This document shows, in pieces, positions 34,614-44,343 of a DNA stretch of 64,000 nucleotides (its first letter is position 1; each line of letters begins with the position of its first letter). The stretch comes from Pleionea sediminis. GTDB lineage: Bacteria > Pseudomonadota > Gammaproteobacteria > Enterobacterales > Kangiellaceae. Both the position numbers and the translations under genes were made by a program. The stretch spans positions 434,001 to 498,000 of the forward strand of contig NZ_SUNB01000002.1 of assembly GCF_007570825.1 (NCBI RefSeq). Direction: 5' to 3'. The notes under the pieces are model-generated. The model was not told where the DNA came from, made no database searches, and saw only the letters and a list, made by a program, of their open reading frames with translations.

Positions 34614-35060
34614 TTAATGGCCAATTTTTATTCTACGTGCTGATGCCGTTTCGGTTTTAGGTAAAGTTAATTCGAGTACTCCGTGATTGGACTTCGCCGA
34701 AATCGACTCAACATCGACATTGTCGGGCAATGCGAAGGAACGATAAAAACTCCCATAACTTCGCTCAACACGATGCACACCCTCTTTTGTTTCATCTGAA
34801 TCCTGTTTACGCTGTCCTTTGATTACTAAATAACCATTATCAGAAGAAACATCGATATCTTCCGGTTTTACTCCTGGAATATCCGCTTTAATCAAAAATG
34901 CCTTATCTGTTTCTTTAATATCGACGGCAGGCTTCCAGTCGGTACTTAAAAAGCCCGTTGCATTTTCTTGCTCTGGGACTAATTGTCGGTCAAAAATATC
35001 GTTTATTTCTTTGTGCAACTGATCAAACATCGACCAAGGTTGGTATTTCATAAGGCTCAT
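34614..35060 (-). CDS. Small heat-shock protein, Hsp20/alpha-crystallin family (first copy)
   Basis: 148 residues. Alpha-crystallin domain at about 40-140: AFLIKADIPGVKPEDIDVSSDNGYLVIKGQR, VERSYGSFYRSFALPDNVDVESISA and NHGVLELTLPK. The N-terminal MSLMKYQPWSMFDQLHKEINDIF is typical of class A proteobacterial Hsp20. The tail RRIKIGH carries the IxI anchor. AGGAGG is 6 bp before the ATG. An FNR/Anr-type promoter lies 64 bp upstream, which is unusual for this family, normally under heat-shock sigma factor control. Confidence 0.94.
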   Translation of the reverse strand: MSLMKYQPWSMFDQLHKEINDIFDRQLVPEQENATGFLSTDWKPAVDIKETDKAFLIKADIPGVKPEDIDVSSDNGYLVIKGQRKQDSDETKEGVHRVERSYGSFYRSFALPDNVDVESISAKSNHGVLELTLPKTETASARRIKIGH

Positions 35061-35130
35061 GATTGACCTCCTGAGTCTAAATTAATAGAAAACAATCAAT
35101 ACGAGCTCGAAACAGCTGGCTCTCATGGTT

Positions 35131-35172
35131 ATTCTACGACCATCAGATGAACATTTTATTGACAAAGATCAA
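35131..35172 (-). promoter_or_regulatory. Class II FNR/Anr-dependent promoter of the hsp20 operon
   Basis: Read on the minus strand the box is TTGAT-CTTT-GTCAA (35159-35172), the canonical Anr form. TAGAAT (35131-35136, minus strand) is a 5/6 match to the -10 consensus, its centre 32 bp from the centre of the box. Predicted transcript start is near 35124, 64 bp before the hsp20 start codon. Confidence 0.78.
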
Positions 35173-35373
35173 TAGCTGCTTAGTCCGGATAAAAAGCAAC
35201 CTAAATACTCAATTCAAGTGGATTTTTTTTGATTTTTTGTGCGCTGCAACCTCAATTTTCATATATAATTACGCTTTCGATGTAAAGGGTTACTTGGTGA
35301 GTTTATCTCAAAGCCCTTTTAACAATTTATCTGTCATTGAGCTTCCCTATTTGGGATATTTTATGTCACTGAC

Positions 35374-35415
35374 TTGATCCATGTCAGTTTCTCTCGACTC
35401 GATGACAGGCAAAAT
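35374..35415 (+). promoter_or_regulatory. FNR/Anr-dependent promoter of ccoNOQP
   Basis: TTGAT-CCAT-GTCAG (35374-35387) is one base from the Anr form TTGATNNNNGTCAA. CAAAAT (35410-35415) is a -10-like hexamer whose centre is 32 bp from the centre of the box. Predicted transcript start is near 35422, 39 bp before ccoN. FNR/Anr control of cbb3 oxidase operons is well established in gammaproteobacteria. Confidence 0.75.
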
Positions 35416-35460
35416 CAAATCGTCGTTGAACCCTTAACAATTAATACTTGGAATTCTGAT

Positions 35461-36888
35461 ATGACAGAGACAAACACACCGTCCTACAATTACACGGTGG
35501 TACGGCAATTTGCTGTAATGACTGTGATTTGGGGAATTGTCGGAATGGCCGTGGGCGTACTCATCGCCGCTCAATTGCTTTGGCCCGCACTCAACTTTGA
35601 TATACCTTGGCTAACGTTCTCAAGATTACGACCGCTTCACACCAACGCTGTAATTTTTGCCTTTGGTGGCTGTGCTCTAATGTGTACTTCTTTCTACGTC
35701 GTACAACGAACCTGCCAAGCCAGATTATTCAGTGACTTTTTAGCCAGTTTCGTGTTCTGGGGATGGCAGCTCGTTATTGTTCTGGCAGCTATCTCTTTGC
35801 CTCTTGGTTACACCTCAGGAAAAGAATATGCAGAACTCGAATGGCCAATTGATATTTTAATTACCCTTGTCTGGGTCGCTTATGCAATTGTCTTTTTTGG
35901 CACAGTGATGAAACGAAAAAGCGCGCATATCTATGTTGCAAACTGGTTCTATGGCGCATTTATCCTCACAGTCGCTGTTTTACATTTAGTCAACAGTGCC
36001 GCAGTTCCATTAACATTGACAAAATCTTACTCTGCATACGCAGGTGCGGTCGATGCGATGGTTCAATGGTGGTACGGGCATAACGCGGTTGGTTTCTTCT
36101 TAACCGCCGGTTTCCTGGGCATGATGTATTACTATGTTCCTAAACAGGCTGGTCGCCCTGTTTATTCGTATCGATTATCAATTGTTCACTTTTGGGCATT
36201 AATCGCGGTTTACATGTGGGCAGGCCCTCATCATCTTCACTACACCGCTTTACCTGACTGGGCACAATCTTTAGGTATGATTTTCTCCTTGATTCTTCTC
36301 GCGCCATCTTGGGGCGGCATGATCAATGGAATAATGACGCTATCTGGCGCTTGGCATAAGCTACGTACCGATCCGATTCTTAAATTTTTAATTGTCTCTT
36401 TATCCTTCTACGGAATGTCGACTTTTGAAGGACCTATGATGGCAATTAAAACCGTTAATGCTTTGTCACATTACACGGAATGGACCATTGGCCACGTTCA
36501 CTCTGGCGCCCTAGGCTGGGTTGCTTTCATTTCTATCGGTGCAATGTACTACATGTTGCCGCGGATGTTCGGTCAAACTCAAATGTACAGTATCAAGCTA
36601 ATTAACTGGCATTTCTGGATCGCTACTGTTGGTGTTGTCCTTTATATCGCCGCGATGTGGATTGCTGGAGTCATGGAAGGGCTAATGTGGCGTGCATTTA
36701 ACGATGATGGAACCCTAACTTATTCCTTCGTGCAAAGTTTAGAAGCAAAACGCCCTTACTACGCTATTCGGTTATTTGGTGGCTTCTTATTCTTAGGCGG
36801 TATGTTCCTTATGGCTTACAACATGTTTAAAACCATGTCTGCTCCGAAGCAAGAAAAAGCCTCTGACGCCAAACCCGCTATCGCTTAG
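35461..36888 (+). CDS. ccoN: cbb3-type cytochrome c oxidase subunit I
   Basis: 475 residues, standard length. I chose the ATG at 35461; the frame extends to a TTG at 35374, which is the first base of the FNR box and so is excluded. Twelve membrane helices. Haem and copper ligands are visible: the low-spin haem His in [12 protein letters not shown], the CuB His in [10 protein letters not shown] and GPHHLHY, and the paired His in [12 protein letters not shown]. Catalytic subunit of the high-affinity, proton-pumping oxidase used at low oxygen. First gene of ccoNOQP. Confidence 0.97.
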   Translation: MTETNTPSYNYTVVRQFAVMTVIWGIVGMAVGVLIAAQLLWPALNFDIPWLTFSRLRPLHTNAVIFAFGGCALMCTSFYVVQRTCQARLFSDFLASFVFWGWQLVIVLAAISLPLGYTSGKEYAELEWPIDILITLVWVAYAIVFFGTVMKRKSAHIYVANWFYGAFILTVAVLHLVNSAAVPLTLTKSYSAYAGAVDAMVQWWYGHNAVGFFLTAGFLGMMYYYVPKQAGRPVYSYRLSIVHFWALIAVYMWAGPHHLHYTALPDWAQSLGMIFSLILLAPSWGGMINGIMTLSGAWHKLRTDPILKFLIVSLSFYGMSTFEGPMMAIKTVNALSHYTEWTIGHVHSGALGWVAFISIGAMYYMLPRMFGQTQMYSIKLINWHFWIATVGVVLYIAAMWIAGVMEGLMWRAFNDDGTLTYSFVQSLEAKRPYYAIRLFGGFLFLGGMFLMAYNMFKTMSAPKQEKASDAKPAIA

Positions 36889-36899
36889 GGAGAACGAAA

Positions 36900-37502
36900 A
36901 TGAAACATGAAACGATAGAGAAAAACATTGGATTGATGGGTTTACTCACCATCATCGTCATTAGCTTTGGCGGTCTCGCAGAAATTGTGCCGCTTTTCTT
37001 TTTGAAAGAAACAACAGAACCAGTGAAGGGACTTCAACCTTATACAGCGCTGCAAATGGAAGGTCGTGACGTTTACATTCGTGAAGGCTGTAACGTGTGT
37101 CACTCACAAATGGTTCGACCGTTTCGCGCAGAAACCGAACGCTATGGTCCTTATTCAGTCGCTGGTGAACATGTTTGGGAGCATCCGTTTCTTTGGGGCT
37201 CCAAACGAACAGGTCCTGATTTAGCTCGCGTTGGCGGACGTTATAGCGATGATTGGCACGAAGCCCACTTAATCAATCCGCGTGATGTTGTACCTGAATC
37301 CAATATGCCTGGCTTCCCCTGGTTGCAAGACAACTTAATCAACGCGGATTTGACGGCCAAAAAGCTTAAAATATTTAAAGAGCAATTTGGTGTTCCTTAC
37401 AGCGATGAAGACATTGCAAATGCAAAAGCTGAAGTTGAAGGAAAAACCGAGCTAGAAGCCGTGGTTGCCTATTTGCAATCACTGGGTCATGCAGCAAAGT
37501 AG
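36900..37502 (+). CDS. ccoO: cbb3-type cytochrome c oxidase subunit II, monohaem cytochrome c
   Basis: 200 residues. One N-terminal membrane helix (about 10-32) and one haem c site CNVCH near residue 65 within [18 protein letters not shown]; the axial Met is in PESNMPGF. It passes electrons from CcoP to CcoN. It starts 11 bp after ccoN with a GGAG-containing site. Length and motif spacing are normal. Confidence 0.96.
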   Translation: MKHETIEKNIGLMGLLTIIVISFGGLAEIVPLFFLKETTEPVKGLQPYTALQMEGRDVYIREGCNVCHSQMVRPFRAETERYGPYSVAGEHVWEHPFLWGSKRTGPDLARVGGRYSDDWHEAHLINPRDVVPESNMPGFPWLQDNLINADLTAKKLKIFKEQFGVPYSDEDIANAKAEVEGKTELEAVVAYLQSLGHAAK

Positions 37503-37510
37503 TCAAGATT

Positions 37511-37705
37511 ATGGATATAAACGATTTCCGTGGTATCGAAACAGCACTTCTATTAGTGCTGTTTATCGGCTTAGTTATTTGGGTGTATTCGAAAAAGCGA
37601 AAATCAACTTTTGAAGAAGCGTCTCAAATTCCATTAAATGAAGAAGATGATGGAATTGATCACTCAATGACAAGCAATCGAAATAACAATACGCAAGGTG
37701 AATAA
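37511..37705 (+). CDS. ccoQ: cbb3 oxidase small subunit
   Basis: 64 residues with one membrane helix (about 11-27, ETALLLVLFIGLVIWVY) followed by SKKRKSTFEEASQIPL, the typical CcoQ layout. It stabilises the complex. Located between ccoO and ccoP with spacing of 8 and 2 bp. Confidence 0.92.
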   Translation: MDINDFRGIETALLLVLFIGLVIWVYSKKRKSTFEEASQIPLNEEDDGIDHSMTSNRNNNTQGE

Positions 37706-37707
37706 AA

Positions 37708-38598
37708 ATGACTGAGTTTTGGAGTTGGTGGATCATCGTCATCGTCGCCATCATGATTGTCGGCAGCTTCGTGATTTTGCACTTAACACGCAAGATGGAA
37801 GATAACGGCGAAGATACAACCGGCCACGTATACGATGGCATTGAAGAATACAATAACCCGCTACCGAAATGGTGGCTCAACATGTTTTACATCACTCTGG
37901 TATTTAGTATTGGATACCTGGTTCTTTATCCTGGACTGGGTAACTACGAAGGCTATTTTAATTGGACGCAGGAAAATGCATGGGAAAAAGAAGTCGCCGC
38001 TGCAGAAGAACAATACGGCCCCATTTTTGCTCAATACTTAAATACGCCAATTCCTAGCTTAGGAAGCAATCAAGAAGCCATGGACATGGGCAAGCGCATC
38101 TTTTTGAATTATTGCGCAGCCTGTCATGGGAGTTTCGCAACAGGCACACCGGGTTATCCTAATTTAATGGATGACGATTGGTTGTACGGCGGATCTCCAG
38201 AAACCATCAAAACAACCTTGATTAATGGACGGCAAGGAATGATGCCGGGGTTCGGTGAGCAACTTAACGAAGAACAAATCACTTTCGTTACTAGCTATGT
38301 TACCTCTCTTTCTGGTCGCGACGCTCCCGAAAAAGAAGTTGCAGAAGGCAAAGAACTCTATCAAATGAATTGTGTTGCCTGCCATGGTGCAGATGGAAAA
38401 GGAAATCAGCAACTTGGCGCACCCAATTTAACAGATAGCACGTGGCTTTATGGTGGCTCTCGAAAAGTCATCGCTCGGACTATCCGTAATGGCCGACAAG
38501 GAAACATGCCTGCTCACCAAGAAATTTTAGGTGATGCAAAACTACACTTGGTAGCAGCCTGGGTTTACAACACCTCAAAAGAGCAATCGAAACAATAA
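37708..38598 (+). CDS. ccoP: cbb3-type cytochrome c oxidase subunit III, dihaem cytochrome c
   Basis: 296 residues. Two N-terminal membrane helices (about 5-27 and 56-75, the long gammaproteobacterial form) and two haem c domains with CAACH and CVACH; the axial methionines are in GMMPGF and GNMPAH. It accepts electrons from soluble cytochromes. It is the last gene before a strong terminator. Confidence 0.96.
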   Translation: MTEFWSWWIIVIVAIMIVGSFVILHLTRKMEDNGEDTTGHVYDGIEEYNNPLPKWWLNMFYITLVFSIGYLVLYPGLGNYEGYFNWTQENAWEKEVAAAEEQYGPIFAQYLNTPIPSLGSNQEAMDMGKRIFLNYCAACHGSFATGTPGYPNLMDDDWLYGGSPETIKTTLINGRQGMMPGFGEQLNEEQITFVTSYVTSLSGRDAPEKEVAEGKELYQMNCVACHGADGKGNQQLGAPNLTDSTWLYGGSRKVIARTIRNGRQGNMPAHQEILGDAKLHLVAAWVYNTSKEQSKQ

Positions 38599-38614
38599 TT
38601 TTTGCGTTATCCAT

Positions 38615-38647
38615 GGCGGACAGTTAATTCATTGTCCGCCCTTTTTT
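38615..38647 (+). terminator. Rho-independent terminator after ccoP
   Basis: GGCGGACA pairs with TGTCCGCC around a 10-base loop, followed by C and six T. It separates the structural ccoNOQP operon from the ccoGHI assembly genes, so the latter need read-through or another promoter; I see no FNR box in the short gap. Confidence 0.88.
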
Positions 38648-38660
38648 CCAAGGGTTAATC

Positions 38661-40058
38661 ATGTCTAAGCAGTCGGATCAAGTTAAACGAACCCGCGACC
38701 TCTACGTTAAAGCAGAAAAAATTTACCCTCGCCAAGTTCACGGTATATTTGCTCGCTTACGTGTTTTATCCGTTTGGGCACTACTTGGATTTTTCTACAT
38801 AGGCCCCTGGCTTACCTGGAATGGCAACCAAGCAATTCTACTGGATTTACCAGCTCGTAAATTCCACTTGTTCGGAATTACATTTTGGCCTCAAGACTTC
38901 ATATTTTTAACAGTGCTACTGATTATCTCGGCACTTGCTCTGTTCTTTTTTACTTCTCTAGCCGGTAGACTTTGGTGTGGTTTTGCTTGCCCACAAACGG
39001 TCTGGACAGAAACCTTTATTTGGATCGAACGGTTTGTAGAAGGCGACCGTAATCAACGAATGAAGCTCGACAAGCAACCATGGACAATGGAGAAAGTAGC
39101 TCTCAAAACGACGAAGCATTTTTTATGGCTCTCTTTCGCATTGTTTACAGGCTATACATTTGTCGGCTTTTTTTCTCCCATAAAAGAATTAACGGTTCAT
39201 TTAATCGAGTGGAATCTTGGTCCTTGGGAAATGTTCTGGATTTTCTTCTATGCACTCGCCACTTATGGCAACGCAGGTTGGTTACGAGAACAAGTATGCC
39301 TTTACATGTGCCCCTATGCGCGTTTTCAAAGCGCTATGTTTGATGAAGATACGCTTATCATTGCTTATGATGAAAAACGTGGAGAAACCAGAGGGCATCG
39401 CAAAAAGAATGACGACGAATACAAGCTAAAAGGTCTCGGTGACTGCATTGATTGTAAACAATGCGTTCACGTTTGCCCCACAGGTATCGATATTCGAAAA
39501 GGATTACAGTACGAATGTATTGCTTGCGCTGCCTGTATTGATGTCTGTGATGACGTCATGGACAAAATGGGTTACGAGAAAGGACTCATTCGTTATTCAA
39601 CAGAAAATTCAATGAAGGGCAAAGAAACTCATATTTTTCGGCCCAAAACTTTGCTATATGGTGGGCTACTTACGGGGCTTATTATTGCCTTTATCATTGC
39701 TGTTGCCATTCGTACCCCCATTGAAGTGGACATAATTCGTGATAGAAACAGTTTGTTCGTTGAAACTAACGAAGGCCTGATTCAAAACATATACACAGTT
39801 AAAGTTGCCAATATGGATCAAGCCGATCACACATATCAGCTCAGTGTCGATGGTTTAACAGATATGCAACTAGAGGGAGACGTTAATTTCGCAATTCAAT
39901 CCGGCGGAACTAAAACGTTAACTTACCGAGTTGCGGTCGATCCAGCCGACCTGAAAAAGAGAGCCAGCACCATTTATTTTACAGTTCAGTCAAATGAAGA
40001 CGACTCAATTAAACAAACTCAAGAGTCACGATTTTTAGGCCGCCCCTTAGGCCGCTAA
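38661..40058 (+). CDS. ccoG: cbb3 oxidase assembly / copper reductase polyferredoxin
   Basis: 465 residues. Five or so membrane helices with the motif GRLWCGFACPQTVWTE, then two 4Fe-4S sets CIDCKQCVHVCPTG and CIACAACIDVCDDV near residues 260-300, and a C-terminal Ig-like domain (FixG_C) after the last helix. CcoG reduces Cu(II) to Cu(I) for cbb3 assembly. First of three closely spaced assembly genes. Confidence 0.95.
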   Translation: MSKQSDQVKRTRDLYVKAEKIYPRQVHGIFARLRVLSVWALLGFFYIGPWLTWNGNQAILLDLPARKFHLFGITFWPQDFIFLTVLLIISALALFFFTSLAGRLWCGFACPQTVWTETFIWIERFVEGDRNQRMKLDKQPWTMEKVALKTTKHFLWLSFALFTGYTFVGFFSPIKELTVHLIEWNLGPWEMFWIFFYALATYGNAGWLREQVCLYMCPYARFQSAMFDEDTLIIAYDEKRGETRGHRKKNDDEYKLKGLGDCIDCKQCVHVCPTGIDIRKGLQYECIACAACIDVCDDVMDKMGYEKGLIRYSTENSMKGKETHIFRPKTLLYGGLLTGLIIAFIIAVAIRTPIEVDIIRDRNSLFVETNEGLIQNIYTVKVANMDQADHTYQLSVDGLTDMQLEGDVNFAIQSGGTKTLTYRVAVDPADLKKRASTIYFTVQSNEDDSIKQTQESRFLGRPLGR

Positions 40059-40077
40059 CATTTAGAAGATAACATTT

Positions 40078-40590
40078 ATGTCCGAAAAAAGTAGAAACGA
40101 ACAGTCTGTGGAAGATATCAAACCTTGGTATAAACAATTTTGGCCGTGGTTCTTAATTGCCTTACCAGGTTCCGTTGTCATTGCAGGAATTTCAACAGTT
40201 ATTATCGCAACAAAAAATGCAGACAGTTTAGTTAAAGCAGATTATTATAAAGATGGCTTAGCCATTAACGAGTCTATTGATCGTCAAAACAAAGCAACGG
40301 AGCTAGCACTCGAGTTCAACCTTAGTCATTCCAATAAGTCTGTCACACTTACATCCAACAAATCATTAAACTTGCCTATCGTTTACGCCTTTATGCAGCA
40401 CCCTATGGACGAGAAAAAAGACTTCACTCTTGCCTTCACGAGAACAGAGTCTGGTGCTTATCAAACTAATGATGCGCAGATTGAAAGTTTTAATTATCGT
40501 GTGCGATTATATGGTCCAGACAAGCAATGGGAAATTCTTACACGATGGAACCCAGTTGAAACACCTGAGGTTTTAATTAAAGCTCAATGA
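40078..40590 (+). CDS. ccoH: FixH/CcoH assembly protein
   Basis: 170 residues. One membrane helix (about 22-45) preceded by PWYKQFWPWFLIALPG, the FixH hallmark, and followed by KADYYKDGLAINESIDRQNKA; the periplasmic part is beta-rich. It helps assemble the cbb3 complex. Its stop overlaps the ccoI start (ATGA). Confidence 0.92.
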   Translation: MSEKSRNEQSVEDIKPWYKQFWPWFLIALPGSVVIAGISTVIIATKNADSLVKADYYKDGLAINESIDRQNKATELALEFNLSHSNKSVTLTSNKSLNLPIVYAFMQHPMDEKKDFTLAFTRTESGAYQTNDAQIESFNYRVRLYGPDKQWEILTRWNPVETPEVLIKAQ

Positions 40591-42992
40591 CAACTCAATG
40601 CTTTCATTGTTATGAAGAGGTTCCTGAAGGTTTAAACCTTTCTGTCCTTTGGAAGAATGAACAACGACCATTATGCTGCTACGGGTGCCAAGCCGTAGCA
40701 CAAACGATTATCGATAATCACCTTGATGATTACTACGAGTTTCGTACAGAAAGCTCCATTAAACCCGATGATCTTATTCCTCAAGAATTGAGAGACATTG
40801 AGTTAATGGATGATGAAACCATTCAGCGCAGCTTTGTTTCCGCAGACCAATCACAATGCAAAGCAGAGTTAGGAGTAGAAGGAATCACTTGTGCTGCATG
40901 TAGCTGGCTGATAGAGAAACGTTTGTTATCAGAAGCAGGTGTTGAACAAGTTCAAGTTAATCCTATCTCCCATCGACTAACGATAACTTGGGATAAGTCC
41001 AAAATACCCTTGAGTCAATTAATCAAAAAAGTTCATAGCCTGGGTTATAAAGCTTATCCATTTCAGCAAAACCAATATGAAAAAAATATTCGTCGTGAAA
41101 ACCGGCAATACTTAATGCGGCTTGGTATTGCTGGGCTAGGCATGATGCAAGTTATGATGTTTGCCCTCGGAATCTATATTGGCGACGGTAATGACTTGCA
41201 ATTAGAGCATCAAAACTTCTTACATTGGGTCAGCGGGTTGGTGGCAACACCCATCGTGCTCTACTCAGGCTTTCCTTTTTTTCGAAACGCCTACTATGGA
41301 TTGAAAGCCAAACATTTAGTGATGGATGTTCCCGTTGTTCTCGCTATCACTCTGGCCTATTCTGCGAGCCTGTTCGCAACATTTAAAGGCGTCGGTCAGG
41401 TCTATTTTGACTCTATCTCCATGTTTATTTTCTTTTTGCTCCTTGGCCGATTTATGGAGCACCGGGTAAGAGTTAAAGCATTAATGTCGACTCAAACCCA
41501 GCGCCATATCTTACCACTGTCTGTAACCGTAGAAAATGAAGCGACAACTCAAGACATACCACTGCATAAAGTTAAAAAAGGTGACCGCATCATTGTGCAA
41601 CAAGGAGAAACCATTCCCGCAGACGGATTAGTTATATCAGGCACTTCATACGTTAATGAATCACTTGTCACCGGTGAGTCTGAAGCAATCAAGAAAATAA
41701 CAAATGATCATGTATTAGCAGGAAGCGTCAATGAAACGCAAACGCTGTCCCTAAAAGTGACCGCCATAGGTGAAGAAACCTATTTGTCAGCATTAAAAAA
41801 TATGAGCGAACAAGCGTTGGAACACAAACCAACATTTTCAATATTTGCAGATAAAGTTGCCCACTGGTTCGTTCTATCCATATTAATTATTGTGAGCGGC
41901 GTTTTCTGGTTATGGCTCAATATTGATCCAGACCGTGCACTCTGGATTGCACTGAGCGTATTGGTAGTTAGTTGCCCTTGTGCGCTATCTTTGGCAACAC
42001 CAACCGCTCTAACAACCGCCACTCATCATTTGTCTAAGCTGGGCTTTTTGATTTTAAGACCCCAAACTTTACATCGCCTGGCAAAAATCAACGCTGTATT
42101 TTTTGATAAAACGGGAACATTAACTGAAGGCCGCTTAAGCCTGGTTTCAATTGAACTTTTAGATTCTACCGTCAGTAAACAGCAAATTATCGATATTGCT
42201 TGTACGTTAGAAAAACACCAACCTCACCCTATCGCAAAAGCACTTCTCAACCGAAAACACAACGCTTTACCCATAACTCAAATCACCAGTCATAATGGCA
42301 AAGGGATTTCAGGAGTTCTCAATGAACAAGAGTTCCGTATTGGAAAATTAGATTTTTGCTCCAGTGAATCAGTAACAGAAATTGCTCTGGACAAACAATA
42401 CACGCAAATTTATTTGAGTCGAGAGAAAAACTTAATAGCGCGACTTCAATTTAGTGACACGATCAAGAAGTCGGCGGTTGAATTGCTTAATCATCCAACC
42501 GTTCAACAGTTGGAAACTCGAATTTTAAGCGGTGACGCCACCGAAACAACGCAGGCCGTTGGAAACAGTTTAAATGTTTACTCATCTCTCGGTGACTTAT
42601 TGCCCGAACAGAAAGCTAAAGACATTCAAGTACATCAGGAAAAAGGAAATTGTGTCTTGATGATTGGCGACGGAATTAACGATTCTATCGTTCTTGCTCA
42701 AGCAGATGTTGGCGTCGCGGTCGATACAGCTGCCGATATTACACAATTGAATGCCGACGCTGTTTTAACCAGCCCAAATCTTGAAGTTATTGCATCAGCC
42801 ATTCATCTGGCGCGCAAAACCGAAAAAATTATAAAACAAAACCTGGCCTGGGCACTTGGCTACAATCTTTGTGCTATCCCATTAGCGGCAATGGGATTGA
42901 TTCCTCCATGGTTAGCAGCAATCGGCATGACTTTTAGCTCTTTGCTAGTCGTAATCAACGCTTTACGATTGAGACACAAAGCACAAAAATAA
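40587..42992 (+). CDS. ccoI: Copper-translocating P1B-type ATPase for cbb3 assembly
   Basis: 801 residues. An N-terminal Cys-rich zinc-ribbon-like region (CFHCYEE, LCCYGCQAV) precedes a heavy-metal-associated domain with GITCAACSW. Membrane metal site SCPCALSLATPTA, phosphorylation site DKTGTLTEG and hinge GDGINDSIVLAQADVGVAV are all present. It exports Cu(I) to the periplasm for the CuB centre of CcoN. Overlaps ccoH by 4 bp. Usually ccoS follows directly; here 461 bp intervene. Confidence 0.96.
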   Translation: MTTQCFHCYEEVPEGLNLSVLWKNEQRPLCCYGCQAVAQTIIDNHLDDYYEFRTESSIKPDDLIPQELRDIELMDDETIQRSFVSADQSQCKAELGVEGITCAACSWLIEKRLLSEAGVEQVQVNPISHRLTITWDKSKIPLSQLIKKVHSLGYKAYPFQQNQYEKNIRRENRQYLMRLGIAGLGMMQVMMFALGIYIGDGNDLQLEHQNFLHWVSGLVATPIVLYSGFPFFRNAYYGLKAKHLVMDVPVVLAITLAYSASLFATFKGVGQVYFDSISMFIFFLLLGRFMEHRVRVKALMSTQTQRHILPLSVTVENEATTQDIPLHKVKKGDRIIVQQGETIPADGLVISGTSYVNESLVTGESEAIKKITNDHVLAGSVNETQTLSLKVTAIGEETYLSALKNMSEQALEHKPTFSIFADKVAHWFVLSILIIVSGVFWLWLNIDPDRALWIALSVLVVSCPCALSLATPTALTTATHHLSKLGFLILRPQTLHRLAKINAVFFDKTGTLTEGRLSLVSIELLDSTVSKQQIIDIACTLEKHQPHPIAKALLNRKHNALPITQITSHNGKGISGVLNEQEFRIGKLDFCSSESVTEIALDKQYTQIYLSREKNLIARLQFSDTIKKSAVELLNHPTVQQLETRILSGDATETTQAVGNSLNVYSSLGDLLPEQKAKDIQVHQEKGNCVLMIGDGINDSIVLAQADVGVAVDTAADITQLNADAVLTSPNLEVIASAIHLARKTEKIIKQNLAWALGYNLCAIPLAAMGLIPPWLAAIGMTFSSLLVVINALRLRHKAQK

Positions 42993-43453
42993 ACTTAACA
43001 GACGAGGAAAGCGCATGGAATAACCAGCTATTCTCAATACATGAAAAATTACTGGCCAAATTCTAAATCCCAATCACTCGATAAACCATTGCTTTTAAAT
43101 AATTTAATGAAGGCTTGTCTTTTCCTCTCATGGCGCAAACTGGTTGAAATTGAATCAGTTCACACTGCCAAGCCGCAATATTCACCATTGAGATATACAA
43201 GTAATCCGAATAAGATACGCGCATCTGATTTAAGGGAACTAAGGAATGGCCCGATCTGATACCCATAAGGTTCAGAATCGTTTACCGAAGGAAGATATTA
43301 GACAAGGATGTCACAAAGGATTATTTTCAACTTTTTATTTCACTCAGTCACACGACCCTCTTCTGTTTTACCTCTATCTAATTCATATATTGTATTGTCG
43401 ACAAAGCTGTAACTGGTTAAGATCGTCCCAGAAATGATTGATTAGGTCTTGTT
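42993..43453. other. Gap between ccoI and ccoS with no convincing gene
   Basis: 461 bp where related clusters often have almost none. Short open frames exist on both strands (for example 43041-43259 plus and 43063-43266 minus), but none has a good ribosome-binding site, domain or recognisable sequence. It may hold a promoter for ccoS and the genes after it, or be the remnant of a lost gene. Confidence 0.45.
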
Positions 43454-43666
43454 ATGGAAGTTATGTATTGGTTAATACCCGTCGCCATTCTATTGCTCGC
43501 AGTGGCAATTGCAGCTTTCATCTGGGCAGTCAAAAATGATCAGTACTCCGATTTGGAATCGCCCGCTTATAAAATATTATTTGACGACGACTCACCACAG
43601 TCCGAAAAGTCTCCTCATTCAGACTCTCAATCAGTCGATAGTTCGAACAGCCATAAAGATGATTGA
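43454..43666 (+). CDS. ccoS: cbb3 oxidase maturation protein
   Basis: 70 residues. One N-terminal helix followed by AVKNDQYSDLESPAYKILFDDD, the CcoS signature (W-V-K-x-G/N-Q-Y-D-D-L). The ATG at 43463 is an alternative start. CcoS is required for haem and copper insertion in cbb3 oxidases. It overlaps the next gene by 8 bp. Confidence 0.93.
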   Translation: MEVMYWLIPVAILLLAVAIAAFIWAVKNDQYSDLESPAYKILFDDDSPQSEKSPHSDSQSVDSSNSHKDD

Positions 43667-44339
43667 TAAAATCTCAATTAAGCCGATAGCACGGCGAAAT
43701 CACCTGATATTTACTTTGGTGGGAATCGTCTTCCTCACTACTTCGTTGGTGTTACAGCAATTTGGAATAAAGTTGCCCGCTTATTTGTTAATGCTTGTCG
43801 GTTTCGTACTTTTTATCTTTGGTATTTTTAAGTGGCAAGAACCCAAAACAAGTCTTGAGCTCAGTTCATCAGGAATCATTTGGTTTCATAAATTTGGTTC
43901 TGTATTAATTGAATGGGACAATTTAATTGATCTGGTCCCACTACGAATAAACAGTAGCAGTGGATATAAAGAGCTACACTATATTGGTGTGAAAGTTTGG
44001 GATCGCACACCGATTATAAAAACAGTTCCTCTTCGACTAGCAAAATCACTGTATCATGAATACCGTAGCTTACTTCACGTCGCATTACTCGAAGCACAAT
44101 ATAGAAATGATGATACCAGTCAACTGCAAGAAGACGCTGAATCCTGGAAAACACCATCCGGTGAAAAAATAGATGGATTGCGAGGGATTTTTGCGGCGCG
44201 TTTAAATCAACTAAAACACTTTTTGGGCGCCGATTTATACATTCCTTTAACCGCACTTGATCGAAATCAAGATGACTTTCTCGATTTATATAAACAATAC
44301 AAAGAGAAAGTTATCGCCTTAAAATTAGAGCAATCGTAA
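43659..44339 (+). CDS. Membrane protein of unknown function in the cco cluster (DUF2982-like)
   Basis: 226 residues from the ATG at 43659, overlapping the ccoS stop by 8 bp; the frame is open further upstream inside ccoS. Two membrane helices (about 16-32 and 38-55) are followed by a PH-like cytoplasmic strand region (TSLELSSSGIIWFHKFGSVLIEWDNLIDL) and a helical C-terminus. I recall similar proteins as DUF2982 in Alteromonadales-type genomes, not certain. Tight coupling to ccoS suggests a role linked to oxidase assembly or simple co-transcription. Confidence 0.75.
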   Translation: MIDKISIKPIARRNHLIFTLVGIVFLTTSLVLQQFGIKLPAYLLMLVGFVLFIFGIFKWQEPKTSLELSSSGIIWFHKFGSVLIEWDNLIDLVPLRINSSSGYKELHYIGVKVWDRTPIIKTVPLRLAKSLYHEYRSLLHVALLEAQYRNDDTSQLQEDAESWKTPSGEKIDGLRGIFAARLNQLKHFLGADLYIPLTALDRNQDDFLDLYKQYKEKVIALKLEQS

Positions 44340-44343
44340 AATC

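Noticed and set aside
35147-35377. Possible 76-residue gene between hsp20 and ccoN
   Set aside because: No ribosome-binding site, no domain, and it runs across both the hsp20 FNR promoter and the start of the ccoN box.
43041-43437. Short open frames on both strands between ccoI and ccoS
   Set aside because: They overlap each other, lack ribosome-binding sites and recognisable sequence; described as an unassigned gap instead.
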